DNA from: JBDTSW01 sp963797835
Lineage (GTDB): Bacteria > Actinomycetota > Thermoleophilia > Solirubrobacterales > 70-9
NCBI GenBank assembly: GCA_963797835.1
Contig: CAWCRN010000026.1
Span: 1-64,000, forward strand
Direction of reading: 5' to 3'
Length of the DNA: 64,000 nucleotides
The notes below the pieces were generated by a model that saw only the letters and a list, made by a program, of their open reading frames with translations, was not told the origin of the DNA and ran no database searches. Below are positions 10,387 through 18,678 of this stretch, in pieces; position 1 is the first letter of the stretch, and every line of letters begins with the position of its first letter. Both the position numbers and the translations under genes were made by a program.

Positions 10387-10997
10387 CTCGTGCCCTGGGC
10401 CGCTGCGGCGATCGCTTCTCGCAGGGTCGCCTCGAGTTCGCGGGTTACGTCCAGCAGCGGCTGCGGGTCGCGGCGGGCGCGGCTGAGCACGATCGCCCCC
10501 TCCACCGCGGAGACGACGAGCGCCGCCAATCGCGCGGCGCGGGTGCGGCCGACCCCGGCGCGGCTGAGCGAGCCCGCGAAGGCCCGCTGCCAGCGCCGGA
10601 AGGCGCCGTCCGCCGCGTCGAGCAGCTCCGGGGCCTCGTCGTGCGCCTCGACCGCGACCGCGACGATCGGGCACCCGGCCCGGCCGCCGGAGCGCACGAA
10701 GTCGGCACGCCACAGCTCGACGAAGGCGCGCAGGGCGCCGATCGGGTCGCCGGCCGCGAGCGAGTCGTCGATCGCCGCGCCCGCCACCTCGCCCGCATGG
10801 TCGACCGCCTCGCGCGCCAGCTCCGCCTTGCCGCCCGGAAAGTGGTGGTAGATCGAGCCCCTGGGCGCACCGGTGCGCTCGATCACCTCGCGAAAGCCGG
10901 TGCCGGTGTAGCCGCGCTCGCGCAGGAGTTGGGTGGCGCCCCGCACCATCCGCGACCTCGTTCTGTGGCCCCTGTCACTCACTATGACACTCATCAT
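10383..10997 (-). CDS. TetR family transcriptional regulator
   Basis: The 204-residue protein has a classic N-terminal helix-turn-helix: FREVIERTGAPRGSIYHHF followed by KAELAREAV. The larger C-terminal half (WRADFVRSGGRAGCPIVAVA) is of the TetR_C ligand-binding type seen in AcrR/LmrA-like repressors. It is divergent from the tautomerase gene, and a perfect inverted repeat overlaps its own start codon, so it probably represses both itself and that gene. Starts at 10997, 10994 or a GTG a few codons in are all possible because the operator covers the ATG pair. The ligand is unknown. Confidence 0.85.
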   Translation of the reverse strand: MMSVIVSDRGHRTRSRMVRGATQLLRERGYTGTGFREVIERTGAPRGSIYHHFPGGKAELAREAVDHAGEVAGAAIDDSLAAGDPIGALRAFVELWRADFVRSGGRAGCPIVAVAVEAHDEAPELLDAADGAFRRWQRAFAGSLSRAGVGRTRAARLAALVVSAVEGAIVLSRARRDPQPLLDVTRELEATLREAIAAAAQGTS

Positions 10998-11000
10998 AGT
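10981..11000. promoter_or_regulatory. Palindromic operator, probable TetR binding site
   Basis: The arms ACTATGA (10981-10987) and TCATAGT (10994-11000) form a perfect 7-bp inverted repeat with a 6-base spacer. The site lies between the divergent TetR and tautomerase genes, overlaps the TetR start and sits 40 bases upstream of the tautomerase ATG. Symmetry, length and position are what a TetR dimer would use. Confidence 0.65.
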
Positions 11001-11039
11001 ATGCTCCGCCGGCACATCTCGAACCGAAGGAGGCCCAGC

Positions 11040-11489
11040 ATGCCGATGATCGAACTCACCTATCCGAAGGGCGCCATCCCCGCCGACGCCCGCGAGGGGC
11101 TGCTCGAGGAGCTGGCGACGAAGCTGCTCGCGGCGGAGAAGGCTCCCGACACCGAGTTCTTCCGCTCGATCACCTGGGTCTACGCGAACGAGATCGACGC
11201 CGCGGACCTGGCCGTCGGTGGCCGGCCCGGTGGCGAACCCCGGTTCCGCGTCCAGGTCACGGTTCCCGACGGGGCGCTCTCGGACCGGCGCAAGGGCATC
11301 CTGGTCGAGTCCGTCAACGAGGCGGTTCTCGCCGCCGCCGGCCTGTCCGAGTCGGACGGGCTCCGCGTCTGGACGCTGATCCGCGACGTGCCGGACGGCA
11401 ACTGGGGCGCCGCCGGGCAACAGGTCCGCTACAAGCAGCTGGTCGAGATCGCCGCCGGCGAGCGCGAGAAGGAGGGCGCGCCCGCGTAG
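11040..11489 (+). CDS. Tautomerase-superfamily protein
   Basis: The product starts MPMIELTYPKGAIPADARE, so after Met removal it exposes the N-terminal Pro that serves as the general base in 4-oxalocrotonate tautomerase and MIF-like enzymes. At 149 residues it is a fused or long form, about twice the size of a classic 62-residue 4-OT. A strong AGGAGG site lies just ahead of the ATG at 11040. It is the likely target of the divergent TetR repressor. The substrate is probably an enolisable keto acid, but this is inference. The second half (RVWTLIRDVPDGNWGAAGQQ) resembles the tail of other long tautomerases. Confidence 0.75.
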   Translation: MPMIELTYPKGAIPADAREGLLEELATKLLAAEKAPDTEFFRSITWVYANEIDAADLAVGGRPGGEPRFRVQVTVPDGALSDRRKGILVESVNEAVLAAAGLSESDGLRVWTLIRDVPDGNWGAAGQQVRYKQLVEIAAGEREKEGAPA

Positions 11490-11496
11490 GGCGCTC

Positions 11497-12393
11497 TCAG
11501 CCGACGGGCGCCGCCTCGCGGCGCAGGCGCTCGGGCGTCTCGTCGTCGCAGGCGGCGAAGAAGGAGCCAACGGCGTCGACGAGGTGGGTCATCGACTCGG
11601 CGCCGAACAGGACCGGCTGGTACTTGGTGATGTCGTACTCGAGCGTCGCCATCTGCGCGAAGTCGAGCGGGCGGATCTCCATCCCGCGGAACTCCTCGAT
11701 CTCGCCGTAGGAGGAGAGGATCCCCGCGCCATAGGCGCGCAGCTCGCCGTCCTCGTGGACGACCCCGAACTCGATCGTGAACCAGAACACGTCGGCGACC
11801 ATCTGGAGCGCCTCCTCGGTGGTCGCGCGCCGCGCCGCGTCGCCCGCCAGGCGGTTGAGCTCGGCGAACTCGGGATCGGCCAGCAGGTGGGCGTGGCCGA
11901 TCACCTCGTGGATCAGGTCGGGCTCGGGGGTGTAGAGCGGGGCGTCGGGATGGCGGACGTACTGGGTCGAGTGAAAGCGCCGGTCGGCGAGTGAGCCGTA
12001 GAACTCGTCCAGGGGGACGATGCCGGCGGCCGGCACGTACTCGAACTCGGTCAGCGGTCGCAGGTTCGCGCTGATCTCGTCGAGCTGCGGGATCCGGTCG
12101 CGCGGCAGGTCCAAAGCCACGAGGGCCTCCCGGAAGGGGCCGCACGCGTACTTCTCGTGTTTCGGCGCGAGCTCGCGGCAGACCGTGCGCCACACCTCCT
12201 GCTCGGCCTCGGTGTAGTCGATGCGCGGGATCGGCCGCCCCGGCTCCCACTCGAGGGCCGCGGTCGCGATCAGGTTGCGCCGCTCGCGGTAGGCGGGGTC
12301 GTTGACGCCGGGGTGGTCGTCGCCGAGGTGGACGGTCACCTCGCCGTCGTCGGAGGTGGTTACGGGCGAGTAGAGCTGTGCCTCTTCAAACAT
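11497..12393 (-). CDS. phhA: Phenylalanine 4-hydroxylase
   Basis: This enzyme converts phenylalanine to tyrosine with O2 and tetrahydropterin. The 298-residue size fits the bacterial single-domain aromatic amino acid hydroxylase. The iron ligands are visible: HEVIGH supplies two His, and the Glu is in TIEFGV. Other family blocks are CREFAPKH-like CRELAPKHEKYACG and the segment FHSTQYVRH. The ATG at 12393 lies 11 bases behind the stop of homogentisate dioxygenase on the same strand, so it is the last gene of the hppD-hmgA-phhA operon. Together these take phenylalanine toward fumarylacetoacetate. No pterin carbinolamine dehydratase gene was seen nearby. Confidence 0.93.
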   Translation of the reverse strand: MFEEAQLYSPVTTSDDGEVTVHLGDDHPGVNDPAYRERRNLIATAALEWEPGRPIPRIDYTEAEQEVWRTVCRELAPKHEKYACGPFREALVALDLPRDRIPQLDEISANLRPLTEFEYVPAAGIVPLDEFYGSLADRRFHSTQYVRHPDAPLYTPEPDLIHEVIGHAHLLADPEFAELNRLAGDAARRATTEEALQMVADVFWFTIEFGVVHEDGELRAYGAGILSSYGEIEEFRGMEIRPLDFAQMATLEYDITKYQPVLFGAESMTHLVDAVGSFFAACDDETPERLRREAAPVG

Positions 12394-12404
12394 CGTCGCT
12401 CCCC

Positions 12405-13586
12405 TCAACCCGTTGTAGTCGCCGCGGGCTCGGCCTCGGGCTCGTACCACGACAGCGCGTAGTCGGGCTGATCGAGTTCGCGTGCCAGCGCCGTCAGCTT
12501 GAGCGGCTTGAACGTGTCCCACATCACCGCCAGCTCCTCGGTTCGCCGAGCGCCCAGCGAGGCTTCCACCAAACCCGGCTGCGGGCCATGGGGGAGGCCC
12601 GAGGGGTGCAGCGTGATCATCCCGATGTCCACGCCCTTGCGCGAGCCGAACTGGCCGTCGACGTAGTAGATGGCCTCCTCCGACTGGACGTTGGAGTGGT
12701 GGTAGGGGAGGGCGATCGCCTGCGGGTCGTAGTCAAGCTCGCGCGGGCAGAACGAGCAGATCACGAAGTTCTGGCCCTGGAACGTCTGGTGGACCGGCGG
12801 CGGCATGTGGATGCGGCCGGTGATCGGCTCGAAGTCGTCGGTGTTGAACGTGTACGGGTACACGTAGCCGTCCCAGCCGACGACGTCGAACGGGTGGTAG
12901 TCGAGCAGGTAGTCCTGGTAGCCGTCGCGGACCCGGACGGTCAGCTCGAACTCGCCGCGCTCGCGGTGGGTGCGAAGCTCGCCCGGAGGGTGGAAGTCGC
13001 GCTGCGAGTACGGCGCGTGCTCGAGCAGCTGCCCGTAGCGGTTGCGGTAGCGGTTCGGCGTCTCGATCTCGCCCGGCGTGTGGAAGCACAGCCAGACCTG
13101 GCCGCCATCGTCCGCGTTGACGCGATATGTCGTCCCCCGCGGGATCACCACGTAGTCGTGAGGCCGGTAGGGGACGTCGCCGAAGATCGTCTCGACCGTC
13201 CCGGTGCCGTGGTGGATGAACAGCACCTCGTCGCCCTCGCCGTTTCTGTAGAAGCCCTCGCGGTCCTCCGTCGGCTTGCAGATCGAGACCTCGATGTCGT
13301 TGTTGAACTGGAGCAGCCGCCGCCCGTCCAGCCAGTCGCCGCCCGGCTCGACGGGATTGGTGTCGGTGAGGCGGTGGACGTGGGTCTCGGGGACCCACTC
13401 CTCGCGCTCGACCGGGCGGAAGGAGCCCACCTCCTTCACCCGGCAGGGCGACCACAGGTGGTAGAGGATCGACTCGTTGCCCGAGAAGCCCTCGAAACCG
13501 ATCACCTCCTCGGTGAGGAGCGTGCCGTTCTCGCGGAACTGGACGTGGCGCTTGGCGGGGACCTTCCCCAGCGTTGCGTACCTCAT
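12405..13586 (-). CDS. hmgA: Homogentisate 1,2-dioxygenase
   Basis: The 393-residue protein opens the ring of homogentisate to maleylacetoacetate using Fe(II) and O2. Typical cupin-type family segments are FIHHGTGTVETIFG, YRPHDYVVIPRGTTYR, and the metal-ligand region PYHHSNVQSEE with HPSGLPHGP near the C-terminus. The size is in the range of the shorter bacterial HGD forms. Its ATG overlaps the TAA of hppD by one base (TAATG), showing tight translational coupling. The frame is unbroken. Confidence 0.93.
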   Translation of the reverse strand: MRYATLGKVPAKRHVQFRENGTLLTEEVIGFEGFSGNESILYHLWSPCRVKEVGSFRPVEREEWVPETHVHRLTDTNPVEPGGDWLDGRRLLQFNNDIEVSICKPTEDREGFYRNGEGDEVLFIHHGTGTVETIFGDVPYRPHDYVVIPRGTTYRVNADDGGQVWLCFHTPGEIETPNRYRNRYGQLLEHAPYSQRDFHPPGELRTHRERGEFELTVRVRDGYQDYLLDYHPFDVVGWDGYVYPYTFNTDDFEPITGRIHMPPPVHQTFQGQNFVICSFCPRELDYDPQAIALPYHHSNVQSEEAIYYVDGQFGSRKGVDIGMITLHPSGLPHGPQPGLVEASLGARRTEELAVMWDTFKPLKLTALARELDQPDYALSWYEPEAEPAATTTG

Positions 13587-14726
13587 TACAGGTTCCCCCT
13601 TCGGTCCTGCTCGCGCTCGATCGCCTCGAACAGCGCCTTGAAGTTGCCGGCGCCGAAGCCGGTGGCGCCGTGGCGCTCGATGATCTCGAAGAACACGGTG
13701 GGCCGGTCGCCGATCGGCTTGGTGAAGATCTGGAGCAGGTGCCCCTCGTCGTCGTGGTCGACCAGGATCCCCTCGCGGTGCAGGTCGTCGAGCTGGCCGG
13801 CGACCTCCGGCACCCGGTCGGGCACCTCGTCGTAGTAGGCGTCCGGGATCGGCAGGAAGCCGACGCCGCGGCGACGCAGCTCGGCGACGGTGCCGACGAT
13901 GTCACGGGTGGCGAGCGCGATGTGCTGGGCGCCCGCCCCCTCGTAGAAGTCGAGGTACTCGTCGATCTGGGACTTGCGGCGCCCCTCGGCCGGCTCGTTG
14001 ATCGGGAACTTGATCCGCCCGTTGCCCGAGGCGACGACCTTCGACATCAGCGCCGAGTACTCCGTAGAGATCGCCTCGTCGGAGAAGTGGACCATCTCCA
14101 CCATCCCGAAGACGTCCTCGTAGAAGCGCACCCACTCCTCCATTCGGCCCAGCTCGACGTTGCCGACGATGTGGTCGATCGCGAGCAGCATGTCCTCGCC
14201 CGCGGACGCGCCCGTCCGCCCCGGCGGCCTGGAAGCCGGGGAGGAAGGGCCCCTCGTAGCCGGAGCGGTCGATGAAGGTGTGGAGCGTGTCGCCGTAGGT
14301 GGCGATCGCCGCGATGCGCACCGCGCCGTGGTCGTCGCTCATCTCGTGTGGCGCGGCGACGCTGGCGGCGCCGCGCGCGACGGCCTCGGCGTGGGCGTGG
14401 TCGACGTCGGGGACGGAGAGGGCGATGGTGCGTAGCCCGTCCCCGTGGAGGGCGTGGTGGCGGGCGACGTCGGTGCCGGAGCGAAGCGCGCCGGTCAGGA
14501 CCAGGCGGACACGGCCCTGTTCGAGCACGTGCGATGCGCGGTCGCGCAGGCCGGTCTCGAGGCCCGCGTAGGCGACCGGGCGGAAGCCGAAGGCGGTGGT
14601 GTAGAAGTGGGCGGCCTGGGCGGCGTTGCCGACGTAGAGCTCGACGTGGTCGATCCCGTTGAGCGGCATCGGGTCGGCCTCGTGGCCGGGCAACGGCTTG
14701 GTGGTCGTTGCGCTTGCTGGCGGCAC
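13586..14726 (-). CDS. hppD: 4-hydroxyphenylpyruvate dioxygenase (one frameshift)
   Basis: This enzyme converts 4-hydroxyphenylpyruvate to homogentisate. The N-terminal vicinal-oxygen-chelate domain begins GIDHVELYVGNAAQAAHFYT. The C-terminal catalytic domain carries the iron ligands in IDHIVGNV, QHIALAT and VFFEIIERHG. A single indel in a run of four C at about 14219-14222 separates the two halves; joined, the protein has about 379 residues, normal for HPPD. The GTG at 14726 is chosen because a strong AGGAGGT lies just ahead of it. It heads the hppD-hmgA-phhA operon and is divergent from an Lrp-type regulator. Confidence 0.92.
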
Positions 14727-14816
14727 TGATACCTCCTCGATCCGGGTTCCCCTTTATGATTCCGCAGCGATCGCGCCAGCACAAGGACGATTCGTTGCGT
14801 AAGGAAGGCGGCACGG
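14727..14816. promoter_or_regulatory. Divergent promoter region between hppD and the Lrp-type regulator
   Basis: These 90 bases must contain both the promoter of the hppD-hmgA-phhA operon and that of the regulator. The region is less GC-rich than its surroundings (TTTATGATTCC, ACGATTCG). I could not assign clear -35 and -10 boxes or a single Lrp site. Confidence 0.4.
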
Positions 14817-15260
14817 GTGGACCTGGACGAGATCGACCAGCAGATCGTTGCGTTGCTTCGCCAGAACGCCCGGCGCTCGTTCCAGGACATCGGCTCGCGC
14901 GTCGCGCTGAGCGCCCCGGCGGTGAAGCGCCGGGTGGACCGGCTCGAGGAGCGAGGGGTGATCCGCGGCTACTCGGCCGTGCTCGACCACGCCGCGCTCG
15001 GGTGGTCGACGCATGCGGTGGTCTCGCTGTTCTGCGAGGGCAGGATGACCGGCGAGGAGATCCTGGCCGCGGCCGGCCGCCATCCGGAGGTGGCGGCGGC
15101 GCACACCGTCGCCGGCGAGGCGAGCGCCGTCCTCCACCTTCACGCGCGGGACACGGAGCACCTGGAGGAGGCGCTCCAGCGCCTGCGCGATGCGCCCGGC
15201 ATCATGAGGACGCAGACCCAGGTGGTGCTCTCGACCCTGTTCGAGCGCCCGGTGGAGTAG
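14817..15260 (+). CDS. Lrp/AsnC family transcriptional regulator
   Basis: The 147-residue protein has the Lrp winged helix (LDEIDQQIVALLRQNARRSF, then LSAPAVKRRVDRLEERGVI), including the typical IRGYSAVLD linker. A RAM ligand-binding domain follows (HPEVAAAHTVAGEASAVLHL). It is divergent from hppD and upstream of the fumarylacetoacetate hydrolase gene, so it most likely senses phenylalanine, tyrosine or a catabolite and controls this pathway. The start is the GTG at 14817. The frame is intact. Confidence 0.88.
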   Translation: MDLDEIDQQIVALLRQNARRSFQDIGSRVALSAPAVKRRVDRLEERGVIRGYSAVLDHAALGWSTHAVVSLFCEGRMTGEEILAAAGRHPEVAAAHTVAGEASAVLHLHARDTEHLEEALQRLRDAPGIMRTQTQVVLSTLFERPVE

Positions 15261-15270
15261 GGCGTCGCCG

Positions 15271-16097
15271 TCAGGTGATCGTCGTCTCGAGCGCGCCCAG
15301 GCCCTCGGCGGCGATGGCCACGGTGTCGCCGGGCTCGAGCCAGCGCCCGCCCTCGAGCGGCCCCAGCTCGAGGAGGCAACCGCGGTTGAGCGTGCCCGAT
15401 CCGAGGACATCGCCGGGCAGAAGCCGCGTGTCCCGGGCGGCGTGGGCGACCAGCTCCGGCCACGGAGAAGTGCTGCTCGGCGGCGGAGGTGCGGGTCAGC
15501 TCGCGGCCGTTGACGGCGGCGGTCGCCTCCAGCTTGAGGCGGCCGTCCTCGTAGGGGAGCTCGTCGGGCGTGACGAGCCAGGGACCGAGCGAGGTCGCGA
15601 AGTCCTTGCCCTTGGCGGGGCCGAGGCCGACCGTCATCTCGGCGCGCTGAACGTCGCGGGCGCTCCAGTCGTTCATCAGCGTGAAGCCGGCGATCTCGCC
15701 CGTCGGCGCCGATCACGGCGGCCAGCTCCAGCTCGAGGTCGAGCATCGAGGTGGCCTGCGGCTTGGCTACCGGCTCACCGGGGCCGTGGATCGACGCCGG
15801 GTTGGAGAAGTAGAACCTGGGCGCCTCATACCAGGCGGGCGGGACCTCACCGCCCCGCAGGCGCCAGCCCGTCGCCACGTGGCCCTCGAACGCGTAGAAG
15901 TCGCGGACGCTGGGCGGCTCGGGGATCGGCGCGAGGAGCTGGACCTCGGCGAGCGGCACCTCGTCGCCGGCCTCCTCGTGCCCGGAGCCGGCGAGCCACT
16001 CGAGCATCGACCCCGCCGCGAGCACGATGACCCGCTCCCCCTCGAGGCGGCCGACTCGGGCGCCGCCGGCGCGATCGCGGTAGCTGACCAGCCGCAC
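15271..16097 (-). CDS. Fumarylacetoacetate hydrolase family protein (two frameshifts)
   Basis: The protein would cleave fumarylacetoacetate to fumarate and acetoacetate, the last step of tyrosine catabolism. Family features are FYFSNPASIHGPG, the metal-binding Glu cluster LDLELELAAVIG, then NDWSARDVQ and GLGPAKGKDFATSLGPWLVT. The C-terminal VLGSGTLNRGCLLELG is in another frame. Frame breaks lie near 15705 and 15465. The stop TGA is at 15271-15273 and the start is the GTG at 16097. It lies 20 bases behind glutamate dehydrogenase on the same strand. Family assignment is strong; the exact substrate is inferred from the neighbouring hppD and hmgA genes. No maleylacetoacetate isomerase is present in the window. 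Confidence 0.85.
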
Positions 16098-16117
16098 GTG
16101 CCGGCGCGACGCCTGGC

Positions 16118-17467
16118 CTACACGTAGCCGCGCGTCTTCGCGGCCTCGACCACTCGCTCGATCCCGACCAGATAGGCGGCCTCGCGCAGGTCGAGCTTCT
16201 CCTCCTTGGCGCGGCCGGAGACCTCGCGGTAGGCGCGGCGCATGATGTTGCCGAGCTTGTCGTTCACCTCGCGCTCGTCCCAGCGGAAGTGCTGGAGGTT
16301 CTGGACCCACTCGAAGTAGGAGACGACCACGCCGCCGGCGTTCGCCATCACGTCGGGGATGATGTAGACGTCCTTGGCGCGGAGGATCTCGTCGGCCGCC
16401 GGGGTGGTCGGGCTGTTGGCGCCCTCGACGATCACCTTGCACTGCATCCGGTCGGCGTTGTGCTCGTGGATCATGCCGCCGAGTGCCGCGGGGATGAAGA
16501 CGTCGCAGGGGACCTCGATCAGCTCGTCCGGGGTGATCGGATCGGCGCCCTCGAAGTCGGTGATCGTGCCGCCCTCGGACAGGAAGTCGTGGAGCGAGTT
16601 GGTGTCGATGCCGGCGTCGGAGCGGATCGCCCCGTTCACGTCGGAGACGCCGACCATCGTCGCCCCGAGCTGCTGCATGATGCGCGCGGCCCAGGAGCCG
16701 ACGTTGCCGTAGCCCTGGACGACGAACGTGGTATCGGCGGGGCTCAGCCCGAGGTGGGGGGCGGCCTCCCGGAACATGTAGACGCAGCCGCGCCCGGTGG
16801 CGGCCTCGCGGCCGTAGGAGCCCTCGAGCGCGATCGGCTTGCCGGTGCAGATCGCGGGGGTGTGCCCGTGGAGCTTCCCGTACTCGTCCATGAACCAGGC
16901 CATCGTCTGGGCGTTGGTGTTGACGTCGGGAGCCGGGATGTCGCGGGTGGGGCCGAGGACCTTCTCGATCTTGTCCATGAACGAGCGGGCGATCTTCTGG
17001 AGCTCCGAGGGCTCGAGCTGGTTGGCCGGGCAGTTGACGCCCCCCTTGGCGCCGCCGAACGGGACGTTCGCGATGGCGGTCTTCCACGTCATCAGCGAGG
17101 CGAGGGCGCGGATCTCGTCGACGTCGACCTCGGGGTGGAAGCGGATCCCGCCCTTGTACGGGCCGCGGGCGCCGTTGTGCTGGATCCGGTAGCCGGAGAA
17201 GACGTGGACCTTGCCGTCGGAGAGCTTCACCGGGATCTGCACGGTGACCTCGCGGTAGGGGGTCCAGAAGACCGTTTGGAGGTCGTCGGGGAGGCCCAGG
17301 TGGTTGGCCGCCTTGTCGAAGTAGTGGCGGACGATCTCGAGGTCCGAGACCTCGGCGTGCTGCCCCGGCTTCGGCGCGCCTGCCGCGGCCGCGTCCACCT
17401 TCTCCGCCTCGACGGTCTGCGGGGACCGGTCCGTGTCCTCCTCAACCGCCGTCTCAGTCTCAGCCAT
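16118..17467 (-). CDS. gdhA: Glu/Leu/Phe/Val dehydrogenase, glutamate dehydrogenase type
   Basis: The 449-residue enzyme interconverts glutamate and 2-oxoglutarate plus ammonia. Substrate and catalytic segments are intact: GPYKGGIRFHPEVD, PFGGAKGGVNC with the catalytic Lys, and DIPAPDVNTN with the catalytic Asp. The Rossmann loop QGYGNVGSWAA binds NAD(P). A GGAGGAGA site precedes the ATG at 17465-17467. The first about 40 residues are an extra acidic extension. It is upstream of the FAH gene, so it may recycle the 2-oxoglutarate used by the aromatic aminotransferase. The coenzyme preference cannot be fixed from sequence alone. Confidence 0.9.
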   Translation of the reverse strand: MAETETAVEEDTDRSPQTVEAEKVDAAAAGAPKPGQHAEVSDLEIVRHYFDKAANHLGLPDDLQTVFWTPYREVTVQIPVKLSDGKVHVFSGYRIQHNGARGPYKGGIRFHPEVDVDEIRALASLMTWKTAIANVPFGGAKGGVNCPANQLEPSELQKIARSFMDKIEKVLGPTRDIPAPDVNTNAQTMAWFMDEYGKLHGHTPAICTGKPIALEGSYGREAATGRGCVYMFREAAPHLGLSPADTTFVVQGYGNVGSWAARIMQQLGATMVGVSDVNGAIRSDAGIDTNSLHDFLSEGGTITDFEGADPITPDELIEVPCDVFIPAALGGMIHEHNADRMQCKVIVEGANSPTTPAADEILRAKDVYIIPDVMANAGGVVVSYFEWVQNLQHFRWDEREVNDKLGNIMRRAYREVSGRAKEEKLDLREAAYLVGIERVVEAAKTRGYV

Positions 17468-17611
17468 CCGTCTCCTCCGATCGCCTCGCGCCGCCCGAAG
17501 ACCGGCGCTCATCCTCTCACAGTAGACCCGCTCGCCCACCGGGGCCGTGTGACCGTGGCGTTGCCGCGTGGCGCTGTCCCCTACGTCATCGGCGGGAGCC
17601 TCGAACCGACC

Positions 17612-17617
17612 TACAAT
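17612..17617 (+). promoter_or_regulatory. -10 box of the tRNA-Ala(TGC) promoter
   Basis: TACAAT at 17612-17617 lies nine bases before the mature tRNA 5' end and is one mismatch from TATAAT. The -35 region is not clear. Confidence 0.55.
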
Positions 17618-17626
17618 CGGGGGCCT

Positions 17627-17699
17627 GGGGCCATAGCTCAGTTGGGAGAGCGCCTGCCCTGCAAGCAGGAGGTCGCCGGTTCGAGCCCGGCTGGCTCCA
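17627..17699 (+). tRNA. tRNA-Ala (anticodon TGC)
   Basis: A 73-nt cloverleaf with acceptor stem GGGGCCA/TGGCTCC including G3:U70, D-stem GCTC/GAGC, anticodon stem CCTGC/GCAGG and T-arm GCCGG/CCGGC. The anticodon loop is CCTGCAA, giving anticodon TGC. Position 33 is C instead of the near-universal U. CCA is not encoded. Confidence 0.95.
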
Positions 17700-17781
17700 T
17701 GGATGGCTCCCACGCGGCCCTCGATCGCGGATAGGCTGGGCCTCGAACGCCAGTCCGATCGATCAAACGGAGGTGAGGGGT

Positions 17782-18081
17782 ATGGCGATAGGTCTGATCA
17801 CGAGGTTCCCCGAGGGTTTGGGGGCGGCCGAGTACGACGCCGTGGACGCGCAGCTCGACGAGGCGGGCAAGTCGCCCGAGGGCCTGATCATGCATTGCTG
17901 CGGCGAGCTCGACGGCCAATTCCAGGTCTTCGAGATCTGGGAGTCGAGGGAGCAGAACGACGCCTTCCGCGGAGGGGCCCTGAAGGACGCGATGGTCGCA
18001 GTCATGGGCCAGGAGACCTACGACGCCCTGCCTGTGGCGGAGCGGGTCGAGACGGTGGTCCACAACTACCGCATCCCGTAG
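17782..18081 (+). CDS. Small conserved-looking protein, dimeric alpha/beta-barrel type (function unknown)
   Basis: The 99-residue product (MAIGLITRFPEGLGAAEYDA...) has alternating strands and helices. FQVFEIWESREQNDAFRGG is the kind of segment found in ferredoxin-like antibiotic-biosynthesis-monooxygenase/EthD folds. A good GGAGGTGAGG site precedes the ATG at 17782. There is no signal peptide or catalytic motif that I can identify. It stands alone behind the tRNA. A second small protein with a similar size and style is encoded at 50263-50553. Confidence 0.65.
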   Translation: MAIGLITRFPEGLGAAEYDAVDAQLDEAGKSPEGLIMHCCGELDGQFQVFEIWESREQNDAFRGGALKDAMVAVMGQETYDALPVAERVETVVHNYRIP

Positions 18082-18236
18082 GCCCGGTCGCGCCGCCACC
18101 CAAGGGGTGAATCACCCCACCCCGTCAGGGGCCCACGACCCTGCCTTGGGCCCCTGGTCAGGAGGCCCGTTCCGATCGATCCTTTCTCCAACGATCAATC
18201 GACGCCCGCGCTGCGGGCAGATGGAGAAGGAATCAA

Positions 18237-18611
18237 ATGAAGATCAGAACGCTCATCGCCACCGCCGCCGTCGCCGTCAGCGGAATCGCCGCCTCCAGCG
18301 CGATCGCCGCCGAGAAGGCTCCGACAGAGGTGACGATCAAGGGCCAGCAGGGCGACTACTACGGCTACGTCAAGAGCCCCGACGAGGACAACTGCGAGGG
18401 CGGCCGCAAGGTCAACGTCTACAAGATGCTCGGGCAGAGCCCCGACCGCCAGACCGACCTGAAGATCGGGTCCGACACCGCCCAGCCCAACGGCCCCGAC
18501 GCGATGTGGTCGATCGGCAACTCCGGCTACAAGAAGGGCAAGTTCTACGCCCATGCGCCCAAGACCGATGACTGCAAGGCCGACCTGAGCCCGGTCATCA
18601 CGCGGAACTAA
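18237..18611 (+). CDS. Small secreted protein of unknown function
   Basis: The 124-residue product has a clear Sec signal peptide (MKIRTLIATAAVAVSGIAAS, with an AIAA-E cleavage site about residue 26). The mature domain of about 98 residues carries GDYYGYVKSPDEDNCEGGRK, then SDTAQPNGPDAMWSIGNSGY, with two Cys that could pair and a run of Lys near the end. The pattern resembles a beta-rich secreted domain, but no enzyme motif is visible. A GAGAAGGAA site lies ahead of the ATG at 18237. A strong hairpin terminator follows. Confidence 0.7.
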   Translation: MKIRTLIATAAVAVSGIAASSAIAAEKAPTEVTIKGQQGDYYGYVKSPDEDNCEGGRKVNVYKMLGQSPDRQTDLKIGSDTAQPNGPDAMWSIGNSGYKKGKFYAHAPKTDDCKADLSPVITRN

Positions 18612-18640
18612 CGCGAAAGCTCACCGAGGGTGAGGACGGG

Positions 18641-18670
18641 AGGGCCGGTCCGCGAGAGCGGGCCGGCCCT
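18641..18670. terminator. Rho-independent terminator between convergent genes
   Basis: A 13-bp GC-rich stem (AGGGCCGGTCCGC pairing with GCGGGCCGGCCCT, one G:U pair) with a GAGA loop is followed on the plus strand by CTTTCTGTCT. It closes the small secreted protein gene and lies just past the stop of the convergent DUF2855 gene, so it may act both ways. Confidence 0.75.
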
Positions 18671-18678
18671 CTTTCTGT

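Noticed and set aside
12378..13835. Long plus-strand open frame opposite hmgA/hppD
   Set aside because: The minus strand encodes full-length homogentisate dioxygenase with metal ligands; the plus reading has no recognisable feature.
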